Assembly (NCBI GenBank): GCA_964636225.1 | Contig: CAZWQM010000001.1 | Coordinates: forward strand, 124,001 to 188,000 | DNA: 64,000 bases | Origin: UBA1858 sp964636225 | GTDB taxonomy: Bacteria > Pseudomonadota > Gammaproteobacteria > UBA4575 | Direction: 5' to 3' | Part shown: positions 37,256-44,976 of the stretch, in pieces | Numbering within the stretch: the stretch's first letter is position 1 | How the letters are laid out: each line of letters starts with the position of its first letter | Made by a program: the position numbers and the translations under genes | The notes under the pieces: generated by a model | The model's database searches: none | Told to the model about the DNA's origin: nothing | The model's input: the letters and a program-made list of their open reading frames with translations, nothing else

Positions 37256-37369
37256 TTTGATAATCTCTTCGGGGTTGTAGTGTTTTCTTGGCATGGTTGA
37301 CCTCCTTACAGGTCCAGTTTAAGTTAGTTTCTAACTTAAAGACTGGTACCGTTTTAGGGGGGCAGGTCA
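37256..37369 (-). mobile_element. IS3-family insertion sequence end (remnant)
   Basis: Minus strand: an outer terminus beginning TGACCTGCCCCC at 37369, about 70 bases of leader, a strong AAGGAGG ribosome site (37301-37307) and the start of a transposase, MPRKHYNPEEII from ATG 37294, the classic N-terminus of IS3-family OrfA proteins. After about 13 codons the similarity stops at the junction with the acyltransferase-like fragment. Only about 114 bases of the element are left, with no second end nearby. Confidence 0.8.
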
Positions 37370-37692
37370 CTCTACTATCGGCAAATGACGAGAATACTAT
37401 AAATAGCGAACTAATACTGATATTATTCTTTTTGATTTCAAAGAGTTATTGGCTATAAAGCCATCTATTACGAACTAGCGATTAACTCATTGCTTATATT
37501 TGTGCCAGCCAGTCCAGTGACGTATTACTTGATCCAGGTACGTGGGCAGACTGCCATTCGGTCAATAACACGGCTATCTGAAGATAAAGAGTGAGTGTAA
37601 TTCTTTCAGTTAAACATTACCCTTGTGTTTCATCAGAAATAATTAAGTGGCGTCGGCCCGCTCCTTTTTGTAAACACATATAAAATTGCCTC
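37370..37692. other. Gap after the IS remnant
   Basis: About 320 bases without a supported gene. A plus-strand frame is open from about 37428 to 37592 (ending RLSEDKE) but has no convincing start and could be a decayed 3' part of the neighbouring broken gene. The promoter of the efflux gene is presumably in the last 100 bases. Confidence 0.35.
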
Positions 37693-38577
37693 ATGCATCA
37701 TCATCACGACCACAGCGTACATTCAAGCAGCCGGGCATTTTTACTCGGCGCGATTATTAATATTGTCTATGTTGTGATTGAGGCCGTGTTTGGCTTTGTT
37801 TCAGATTCCTTGTCATTAATTGCGGATGCGGGCCATAACTTCAGTGATGTACTTATTTTATTGCTTGCCTGGGGTGCCAATATGCTTGCTTCAGTAAAGC
37901 CCACATCGACGCATACCTATGGTTACCGACGTGCGACGATACTTGCCGCCCTTGCCAGCGGAATTACTTTGGTCATTACCATGGCGCTCATTGCGATAGA
38001 AGCCATTCAACGTTTGAATACATTAGTAGAACCTGACAGTCTCACGATTATTATCGTGGCCAGTGTAGGAATATTTATTAACTTCATCACCGCTGCCCTA
38101 TTCATGCACCACAAAGATGATGACTTAAATATTAAAGGTGCGTTTTTGCATATGGTTGCAGATGGCCTTGTTTCTGTGGCAGTTGTTATCGGTGGTGTGG
38201 TGATATATTTCACTGGCTGGTTACTAATAGACCCTCTGTTAAGCCTGTTGATCATCGTCATTATTGCCTATAGTTCATGGAGTCTGGTGAAAGATTCATT
38301 TAATCTTTCTGTAGACGGCGTACCAGAAAATATAGATATTCAATCTATTAAAGAATATTTACTCAGCCTGCCTGATGTTCAGGAAATCCATGATTTGCAT
38401 ATATGGGCGATGAGTACTACCCAGGTCGCGCTTACCGCACATATATTGCGACAAACACCTAATATTGATGACGATTTATTGCATCAGGTTGCACGCGAAT
38501 TAAAAGACAGATACGGAATACACCACTCTACAATTCAGATTGAAAATGGTCATTGTGACCTGCACTGCCAGCATTAA
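37693..38577 (+). CDS. Cation diffusion facilitator (CzcD/ZitB-like)
   Basis: Proton-coupled efflux of divalent metals such as Zn, Cd or Co across the inner membrane. The 294-residue protein has a histidine-rich N-terminus (MHHHHDHSVH), six membrane helices with the metal-site motifs SLIADAGHNFSDV in helix 2 and HMVADGLVSV in helix 5 (HxxxD), a cytoplasmic C-terminal domain with EIHDLHIWAMS, and a His/Cys-rich end (NGHCDLHCQH). Metal preference cannot be read from sequence. It is unrelated to the C1 genes around it. Confidence 0.93.
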   Translation: MHHHHDHSVHSSSRAFLLGAIINIVYVVIEAVFGFVSDSLSLIADAGHNFSDVLILLLAWGANMLASVKPTSTHTYGYRRATILAALASGITLVITMALIAIEAIQRLNTLVEPDSLTIIIVASVGIFINFITAALFMHHKDDDLNIKGAFLHMVADGLVSVAVVIGGVVIYFTGWLLIDPLLSLLIIVIIAYSSWSLVKDSFNLSVDGVPENIDIQSIKEYLLSLPDVQEIHDLHIWAMSTTQVALTAHILRQTPNIDDDLLHQVARELKDRYGIHHSTIQIENGHCDLHCQH

Positions 38578-38591
38578 TTCCGATCGATTTA

Positions 38592-38960
38592 CTAATTCCC
38601 CCATTCAGAAGGAATCCAGTAGCCTGTCTCCTGAACGGGAGAAATATCATCCATCTCGCTTAACCAGATCGCTAATGCATATTTCTGTGCAAGATTCGAA
38701 GCATATTTAGGTAACTTTACTTTCCAGCCATCATTACTTGCTGAATACACATCATGGGATAAGACAACAAAATCCTGATTCAAAACGCGTCCTTTATTTT
38801 CACCTCGTGCTACATCTGTCTGCATTCCTATACCTAGTAAAGCGACGTTTAAAATTAAATTACTCGCAGGTTTGGAATAGTTAACTTCTACAAGCTGAGG
38901 ATTGGCGGTCACACTCAAAATACCTGCATCGGAAACACCGGCAGGAAAATCCTTATTGCG
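38592..38960 (-). pseudogene. C-terminal fragment of a DUF1223 protein
   Basis: About 122 codons matching the C-terminal part of DUF1223 proteins, secreted thioredoxin-fold proteins: LILNVALLGIGMQTDVARGENKGRVL, then DFVVLSHDVYS, and the end IWLSEMDDISPVQETGYWIP. The N-terminal part with the cysteine motif is missing and there is no proper start codon; an internal ATG-like codon at 38918 has no ribosome site. The frame simply runs into the pilE fragment at about 38960. Confidence 0.65.
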
Positions 38961-38971
38961 AATCCAGCCCC

Positions 38972-39313
38972 GCCTATACAGAACAAATCAGAAAAGGCAG
39001 ACGCGCAGAAGCTAAATCTGCTCTTTTAGATATTGCTTCTCGGCAAGAGCGATATCGCTCTGATTTCGGATTTTATGGTGATGTGGATGATATTACTGGG
39101 AGTTTAGTGAACAATATTGACTCCGAGTCCGGTTATTACAATATTACGATTGCTTGCGTTCCAGATTGCAATCCGGGTTCACGACCACAATCATATACCG
39201 CGACTGCAACTACGCAAATAGCAGATCCACAGTGTGGCAACTATACCTATAATCAGGCGGGTACGATTACAATTAGCGGCACCGATGCTCCGAATATCAC
39301 CCGCTGCTGGTAA
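38972..39313 (+). pseudogene. C-terminal fragment of a type IV pilin (PilE)
   Basis: Reads YTEQIRKGRRAEAKSALLDI and ASRQERYRSDFG from 38975, the region just behind the hydrophobic N-terminal helix of PilE-type minor pilins, and continues to a C-terminal disulfide-like domain (CVPDCNPG ... CGNYTYNQAG ... RCW). The leader peptide and the N-terminal helix are absent, so it cannot be exported or assembled. The broken end meets the broken end of the DUF1223 fragment. Confidence 0.75.
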
Positions 39314-39324
39314 TAACAATAAAA

Positions 39325-40320
39325 TTAAATATTCATCATTATTGACGGTTCCTGAAGCTCAGCTAACTGTTCACGCAGGCTCAAAATATGTTCTTCCCAG
39401 TATCGTGAAGAATTAAACCAAGGGAACCCCAAAGGAAACGCTGGATCATTCCAGCGGCGCGCCAACCAGGCTGAAAAATGCAACATTCTTAAAGTACGCA
39501 GACTTTCTATAAGCTTCAGCTCGTTGACATTAAAATCTGCAAACTCATTGTAGCCTTCAAGTATTTCGCGTAATTGCAATTGTTGTTCATGACGATCGCC
39601 TGATAACAGCATCCATATATCCTGCACAGAGGGTGCCATTCTGGAATCATCAAAATCTATGAAATGTGGCAACTCATCACGCCACAGCATATTACCGATA
39701 TGGCAATCACCATGCGTACGTATATATTTGATATTGCTCGCCTCATGCATAATTGAACTGATAACTTTTAACAGATCATCTGTCAAAGTTTCATACGCCA
39801 GTTTCAATTCATTCGGAATAAAATATCCTTTGATATATTCAACACTTTCATAGCCGTAGCTTTGAATATTAATCGTCGGACGCGTTTCAAAGTCTGAAGT
39901 TGAACCAACCAAGTGAATACGCGCTAGAAAACGACCTAGAGTTAATAAATTATCATAGTTATCCAGTTCAGGCGCTCGTCCTCCTTTACGTGGATACAGG
40001 GAAAATCTGAAATCGCCATACTCATATAAACTGACACCTTGTTTGATTTGAATGGGTGTCACTACCGGCAGTTCAGCCGACTCCAATTCATAACAAAAGT
40101 TATGCTCTTCCTGTATTTGCATATTGGACCAACGATCAGGTCGATAAAACTTGGTAATTACAGGCTCACGGTTTTCTATACCAATTTGATACACTCTGTT
40201 TTCATAACTATTGAGCGCGGTAACTCGACCATCTGTTTTAAAACCCGCACTGTCAATAGCGTCCAGAATAAAATCCGGAGTCAGAGTTTCAAAAGGATGT
40301 TGATCAGTCGAATTTTCCAT
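39325..40320 (-). CDS. srkA: Stress response kinase A / aminoglycoside-phosphotransferase-like kinase
   Basis: Choline-kinase-fold Ser/Thr kinase of the SrkA/YihE family. It has the nucleotide-binding start ALNSYENRVYQIGIENREPVITKFYRP, the catalytic HGDCHIGNMLW with conserved Asp/His/Asn, and FIDFDDSRMAPSVQDIWMLL with the metal-binding aspartate. ATG 40320 gives 331 residues, close to the E. coli protein. Its first 17 bases overlap the end of the upstream mfnE-like gene, so it may be co-transcribed with the cofactor genes although its function is unrelated. Confidence 0.88.
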   Translation of the reverse strand: MENSTDQHPFETLTPDFILDAIDSAGFKTDGRVTALNSYENRVYQIGIENREPVITKFYRPDRWSNMQIQEEHNFCYELESAELPVVTPIQIKQGVSLYEYGDFRFSLYPRKGGRAPELDNYDNLLTLGRFLARIHLVGSTSDFETRPTINIQSYGYESVEYIKGYFIPNELKLAYETLTDDLLKVISSIMHEASNIKYIRTHGDCHIGNMLWRDELPHFIDFDDSRMAPSVQDIWMLLSGDRHEQQLQLREILEGYNEFADFNVNELKLIESLRTLRMLHFSAWLARRWNDPAFPLGFPWFNSSRYWEEHILSLREQLAELQEPSIMMNI

Positions 40321-40879
40321 GATGGATATCATTCAAAAATTTTTTAAACTGACTTACACAATAAAAATGTATTGACCCCAAATATTTTTTAGCTGCGACT
40401 GGAAAATATTCGTCTACTATATTTGAGTGAATCAACTGACTGTTCGATTTGTCTTCTATCTGTGCAGACTTTACTATGCACAGATGCTTGACTGAGAGTT
40501 TATTCGCCAACCATAAAGCCAGAGAGTCCGAGCTTGTCTGCCAATTTTCCGGATAATCACATTCATTTAACACATCACGAAAAGGCATCCACACACAATG
40601 AGTATGATTATTTATATCCTCATAACTATCGATAGGTATTAAGTTTGTATTTAAGTTTGATATCAGCAATCCGTATTGCTGCATCGCTAACATAGCCATT
40701 TTATGTGCATTTAACTCTGACAGATTCCATTGACTGCTGGCATGCCGCACCTGATCTGCAAATGGCCCACCTCCGGGCACGATGATCACCTGAAGTTGTT
40801 GAGTATTTGCGAGATAATCACACCACAGTTTTAATTCTGCAGACGCATACAGGCTCCCGCCTAACTTAACAATAATCAC
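40304..40879 (-). CDS. mfnE: Amino acid kinase family protein, MfnE-like
   Basis: A 191-residue short member of the amino acid kinase family: MIIVKLGGSLYAS at the N-terminus, VIIVPGGGPFADQVR for phosphate binding, and a shortened C-terminal half. Proteins of this kind in archaea (MfnE) phosphorylate the aminomethylfuran phosphate in methanofuran synthesis, and bacterial homologues accompany H4MPT genes. Assignment as methylofuran kinase is inferred from family plus neighbours (pabB, mfnF-like). It overlaps pabB by 4 bases. Confidence 0.75.
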   Translation of the reverse strand: MIIVKLGGSLYASAELKLWCDYLANTQQLQVIIVPGGGPFADQVRHASSQWNLSELNAHKMAMLAMQQYGLLISNLNTNLIPIDSYEDINNHTHCVWMPFRDVLNECDYPENWQTSSDSLALWLANKLSVKHLCIVKSAQIEDKSNSQLIHSNIVDEYFPVAAKKYLGSIHFYCVSQFKKFLNDIHHGKFD

Positions 40880-42255
40880 AGTTGTCCAAAGAATTTAAAC
40901 ATGGCGGCTGCTTTATCAAAAGTTTCCTGATATTCCTCTTCCATTTGGGAATCCCATACCAAACCACCGCCCGCATAAAAATAAGCACAATTATCTTTGT
41001 GGATAATCGTTCTTATTGCGATATTCGTATCCATTTTTCGATTAAAGCCAATATAACCAATACTGCCGCAATATAATCCGCGACGATGAGGTTCCAATTC
41101 TTCAATAATTTCCATTGCCCTGATTTTTGGTGCTCCTGTAATGGAGCCTCCGGGGAAGCATTCACGCAATAATTCTACCGGTGATGATACAGCAGGAAGT
41201 TTACCCTCGATAGTGCTCACTAAATGATGCACCGTAGAAAAACTCTCTATATCAAACAGCTTGGAAACCTTCACGCTGTTAATTTCGCAGCATTTGCTTA
41301 AATCATTTCTCAATAAATCGACAATCATGACATTTTCGGCTCGATCTTTAGTACTGTCTTGTAGTGCTTGTTTAAGGACATTGTCTTCTTCTACTTGTTT
41401 TGACCTTGGGCGCGTACCTTTAATTGGTTTGGTTTCAACCAAATCATTATTCACTTGCAGAAATCGCTCAGGCGAGACACTCAAAATTTTGCACTCAGGA
41501 ATATTAATATACGCACTAAATGGTGAAGGATTTATTTTGCGCAGTGCCTGATAGCCTGACCAGGCATCACCCGTCACTTTAACCTGAAAGCGCTGTGCCA
41601 AATTCACCTGATAACAATCACCCGAGGCAATGTATTCTTTCACCGAACAAAACTTTTTTGCATATTGCTCAGCAGTCATATTTGACTGGATTGTATTGAC
41701 GGCCTGATATTTTTCTTTAGGGTTATGATTCTGTATTTGAGTAACATTGTTAATAATGTCTTGCCAGTTCAGGCGAACTCTGGGTTCGGACATATCACCC
41801 ACTAATACGGCTTTTTTTTCAACATGATCGGCAATATAAGCCCAGTAATAAATACCCACAGCCATATCAGGCATTGCGATATCATCTTCGGCATGCACTG
41901 GTATTTTTTCAACTCGCCTCCCTAGATCGTAAGAAAAGAAACCTAATGCACCTCCCGTAAAGGGCAGCTCATCGGCCTCGACAAAATTTCCAGACAATTC
42001 CTCAGCCAATAGCTGAAAAGGATCGTCAGGAACGACCTGCTGATTACCACCAGAAGAGATAGTGGTTAACTTTCCACGCGTAATATAGGTTTTTTTCGGA
42101 TGGGCTGAAAATATTTCGTAGCGTCCAAAGTCACTCTCAGGTCGTCCACTGTCAAGAAAGATAGCCCAGGTAAAATCAGCAAATGCCGAAAATAAAGACG
42201 CAACATCTTCATAATACGGCAGATTGACACGTGTAAGTTTTGTTTTATTTGACAT
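40876..42255 (-). CDS. pabB: Aminodeoxychorismate synthase component I
   Basis: Makes 4-amino-4-deoxychorismate, precursor of p-aminobenzoate. The chorismate-binding domain shows SPERFLQVNNDLVETKPIKGT, ENVMIVDLLRNDLSK and FPGGSITGAPKIRAMEII, whose lysine in the PIKGT motif marks PabB-type rather than anthranilate synthase chemistry. The frame is open further upstream, but ATG 42255, 5 bases behind the mfnF-like stop, gives 459 residues. Location inside the cofactor cluster makes sense because p-aminobenzoate is the acceptor of beta-RFAP synthase. Confidence 0.9.
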   Translation of the reverse strand: MSNKTKLTRVNLPYYEDVASLFSAFADFTWAIFLDSGRPESDFGRYEIFSAHPKKTYITRGKLTTISSGGNQQVVPDDPFQLLAEELSGNFVEADELPFTGGALGFFSYDLGRRVEKIPVHAEDDIAMPDMAVGIYYWAYIADHVEKKAVLVGDMSEPRVRLNWQDIINNVTQIQNHNPKEKYQAVNTIQSNMTAEQYAKKFCSVKEYIASGDCYQVNLAQRFQVKVTGDAWSGYQALRKINPSPFSAYINIPECKILSVSPERFLQVNNDLVETKPIKGTRPRSKQVEEDNVLKQALQDSTKDRAENVMIVDLLRNDLSKCCEINSVKVSKLFDIESFSTVHHLVSTIEGKLPAVSSPVELLRECFPGGSITGAPKIRAMEIIEELEPHRRGLYCGSIGYIGFNRKMDTNIAIRTIIHKDNCAYFYAGGGLVWDSQMEEEYQETFDKAAAMFKFFGQL

Positions 42256-42260
42256 ATGGT

Positions 42261-43286
42261 CTATACAAAAACCAAAGCGACAGCAGGCGCGCAATCAGAA
42301 GCATTTAAAGAATAGCTGATGTCATCCGGAACGACATATTTAGCAAATTCTCTGTACTCCAGCGTTAAATTATGTGCAATCTTTTCCACCAGGAATCGTC
42401 CTACTCCGGCACCTACAATAATTGGTTTACACACATGTTTTTTCATCAATACCTTTATACTTTTTTCGATCATTTCCATTTGCTGATCTGCAACATAATG
42501 GGCCACGTTTAACCATTCCTGTTGATCATTTTCGCAATAATCTTCCCCGATCATACGTGCAAGTCGACGCATGCTGGATATTTTGTCCTTAGCCATACCA
42601 TCCATGGTATTCCCATAATCCGCATGAGCCGGTAACCATTCAAGAATTCGATACACATCGGCAGATACAGCAAAATATTCCGCCATTAATGGCGTCATAT
42701 ATCCTTTGTAAGGAATTTCACGACACAGTGTGTTTACACAACTACGCACCACCCCCGTATACACCAGTTCGCCCGAACGTAATCTTTCAAAGTCGGTCAA
42801 GCCATTCAATTCAAGCTCTCTGTTTTGAATAGACAACACATCTGTCGTAGTACTGCCTATATCAACAAAGATAACATTTTCATTATGCTCGCTCACTATA
42901 CGCCCACTGGCTATCCAGTTTGCTGAAGCAATGGCTGAGGTGTCTTGCTGAGCGTGATGATAATCCACCAAACCCTGACGCGAAAAAAAATGAACACAGT
43001 GATTAGTGGATATCTGCTCTAGAAAGACCTGCATAATTTCTTTCACACCCTGATCCCGGCAGGTAAAAATATCCACCAGTTCACCTGTCATGGTGACGTG
43101 ATGTTGCGTGATATGTTCAGGCAAAGGTATTAAAGCAGATTTCAGGACAGACACTAGCTCATTCAATCCTTTCCACAAAGGACAGTTCCATTGATATACT
43201 TGTAGTTTATTGTCATGTATATAGGCAAGTTTCACATGCGCACCACCAATATCCCAGCCGGCATTTTTTATAATATCCTTATTCAA
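42261..43286 (-). CDS. mfnF: H4MPT-linked C1 pathway protein, hydantoinase/MfnF-like
   Basis: ASKHA-fold protein with a GWDIGGAHVKLAYI N-terminal nucleotide-binding strand, IFVDIGSTTTDVLSI in the middle and IIVGAGVGRFLVEKI near the C-terminus. This family is conserved with bacterial H4MPT genes, and its archaeal member MfnF couples the furan methylamine to the glutamyl-tyramine part of methanofuran. By analogy it should join the halves of methylofuran; not proven here. It overlaps the upstream ATP-grasp gene by 8 bases and pabB follows after 5 bases. Confidence 0.75.
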   Translation of the reverse strand: MNKDIIKNAGWDIGGAHVKLAYIHDNKLQVYQWNCPLWKGLNELVSVLKSALIPLPEHITQHHVTMTGELVDIFTCRDQGVKEIMQVFLEQISTNHCVHFFSRQGLVDYHHAQQDTSAIASANWIASGRIVSEHNENVIFVDIGSTTTDVLSIQNRELELNGLTDFERLRSGELVYTGVVRSCVNTLCREIPYKGYMTPLMAEYFAVSADVYRILEWLPAHADYGNTMDGMAKDKISSMRRLARMIGEDYCENDQQEWLNVAHYVADQQMEMIEKSIKVLMKKHVCKPIIVGAGVGRFLVEKIAHNLTLEYREFAKYVVPDDISYSLNASDCAPAVALVFV

Positions 43287-44250
43287 GCATCACCTTGGTT
43301 ACTTTTTTGTTTCTTTGAATAGTCTTCGGAAGAGATTTATTTATAACACTTTGTAAGCATAACTCAGCCGGGTTACACCCCAGAACTTCGCTCAATCCCG
43401 CATAAGAAGAAGTCAAACGTGGATTGATATCTATCACAATATAATCATCACATGTTTGAATCAGGTCAACACCCACATACGCCATTAAACCGGGAAAAGT
43501 TTTTGCAATATTTTTTGCTAATGTCTCAAGTTGCTCATTCACCGGGACAGCATTGACATGACAGGCAACAAGCCTGGGCTCCTGTTCTCCACAGAATATC
43601 TGTTGATTACATGAAAGAATAATTACTTCTCCAGAATAGCAAAGCATACTAAGGCTTAAATGCTCACCTTCAAAATAGGGCTGAACGATCCATTGATTAA
43701 AATCATCAATATACTTCAGCGCTTCACTTCCAGACTCACAAATTTTTAGTCCTTCACAGCCGACACCAAAACGATGTTTCATAATAGTTCTTTGAGAATA
43801 TGCTTGAACATCCTGTAAAGACAGGCTTTTAGGCGTTGAAATGCCGGCCTCCTCCAGATACAGAGCACAAGTTATTTTATCCCCACATAGGCGAATACTT
43901 TCTGAATCGCAATTAATCACAGTAGCCCCCTGTTTTTCCAACTTTGCCACAAGAGACTCTAATACGCCTTCACTCTCAGGCGCGATCACCCAGACATAAT
44001 CGCATTCATTTGCCAGCATTGACACCTGTTGAATATAGTCTGCAGCATTGTTAATCGGATAACACTCTAAATGAGATGCGTCCAATGTAATGCGAGAATC
44101 CAGAGATGTAATCAGCTGAATATTGCTTATACGCGAACAATCAGACAGTAGCGCATTCAACATGAGCAGGCCTTCTTGTTTTAACCCTTCAGGTAATGGA
44201 TGATTGGCAAATCCTCCACCTGTAATAAATTCTGTGACAAATAAACGCAT
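43279..44250 (-). CDS. ATP-grasp protein, MfnD-like ligase candidate
   Basis: A 323-residue ATP-grasp carboxylate-amine ligase. Start FVTEFITGGGFANHPLPEG, the ATP lid region TIMKHRFGVGCEGLKI, and metal-binding GVDLIQTCDDYIVIDINPRLTSSYAGL. ATP-grasp proteins in this position next to mfnF are candidates for the MfnD step, which adds glutamate to tyramine (or tyrosine) in methanofuran-type cofactors. Substrate is inference. Its ATG is only 3 bases from the ATG of the divergent HisA-like gene. Confidence 0.75.
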   Translation of the reverse strand: MRLFVTEFITGGGFANHPLPEGLKQEGLLMLNALLSDCSRISNIQLITSLDSRITLDASHLECYPINNAADYIQQVSMLANECDYVWVIAPESEGVLESLVAKLEKQGATVINCDSESIRLCGDKITCALYLEEAGISTPKSLSLQDVQAYSQRTIMKHRFGVGCEGLKICESGSEALKYIDDFNQWIVQPYFEGEHLSLSMLCYSGEVIILSCNQQIFCGEQEPRLVACHVNAVPVNEQLETLAKNIAKTFPGLMAYVGVDLIQTCDDYIVIDINPRLTSSYAGLSEVLGCNPAELCLQSVINKSLPKTIQRNKKVTKVMLE

Positions 44251-44253
44251 TTA

Positions 44254-44958
44254 ATGAAAGTTATTCCGGTTATAGATTATCAGCAAGGCCAGGTCGTGCT
44301 GGCACAAATGGGTCAACGTGACAGTTACCAACCGGTTTCATCGGCACTGAGTGACAACGCTGATATACACAATGTAATGCAGGGTATTCTAGCGTTAGCA
44401 CCATTCAAAACAATCTATATCGCAGATTTAGGTTGCATAGAAAGTCAGCAACTGGACAGGCAGTTATGGCCTACTCTCTGCCATCGTTATCCTCAGATTG
44501 AGTTTTGGCTGGATCTGGGTGCATGGGCTGTGCAGTGGGATCACGTTATGAGTAATGTGCTCAACGCTCGCCCAGTGCTGGGCACAGAATGTTACTCGCA
44601 AATCACTACATTAACTTCACATCTGGAAGCATTAAATCAGTACAAACCGCTCTTATCTGTCGATTTCAAGGATAATCGAATATTGGGTCCTTGCGACTTT
44701 CTGGAAGAATTTAACGCCTGGCCTGATGAGGTAATTATTTTATCTTTAAGCCAGGTCGGCAGTAATAACGGGCCTGATCATCATTCCATTAATTCTGTAC
44801 GCCAGTCATTCACAGGCAAAAACCTCTTTTATGGAGGCGGCACAAGAGATCGACAGGATATTGACCTATTAGAGAATCTAAATATTAAGGGTGTACTAGT
44901 AGCTAATGGCCTGCATTCGGGAAAATTCAATGCAGCCTTTCTTCAAAGCATTTCTTAA
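44254..44958 (+). CDS. HisA-like TIM-barrel protein of the H4MPT cluster
   Basis: A 234-residue HisA/HisF-related barrel: MKVIPVIDYQQGQVVLAQMG mimics the HisA start, with IYIADLGCIE, LSVDFKDNRILGP and the phosphate loops NLFYGGGTRDRQDI and GVLVANGLHSGKF. It is not a histidine gene by context; related proteins occur in methanogens and H4MPT-containing bacteria, with unknown reaction, possibly on a ribosylated intermediate. It is a lone plus-strand gene between minus-strand neighbours; the 3-base gap to the divergent start leaves no room for an ordinary promoter or leader. Confidence 0.7.
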   Translation: MKVIPVIDYQQGQVVLAQMGQRDSYQPVSSALSDNADIHNVMQGILALAPFKTIYIADLGCIESQQLDRQLWPTLCHRYPQIEFWLDLGAWAVQWDHVMSNVLNARPVLGTECYSQITTLTSHLEALNQYKPLLSVDFKDNRILGPCDFLEEFNAWPDEVIILSLSQVGSNNGPDHHSINSVRQSFTGKNLFYGGGTRDRQDIDLLENLNIKGVLVANGLHSGKFNAAFLQSIS

Positions 44959-44976
44959 AACGGTGTTGGAACAATA

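Noticed and set aside
37428..37592. Plus-strand open stretch ending RLSEDKE
   Set aside because: Has no start and about 55 codons without a stop is weak evidence; noted only as a possible decayed gene end.
44254..44958. Histidine biosynthesis gene hisA
   Set aside because: Similar fold and start, but no other his genes are near and the sequence belongs with the H4MPT-cluster HisA-like proteins.
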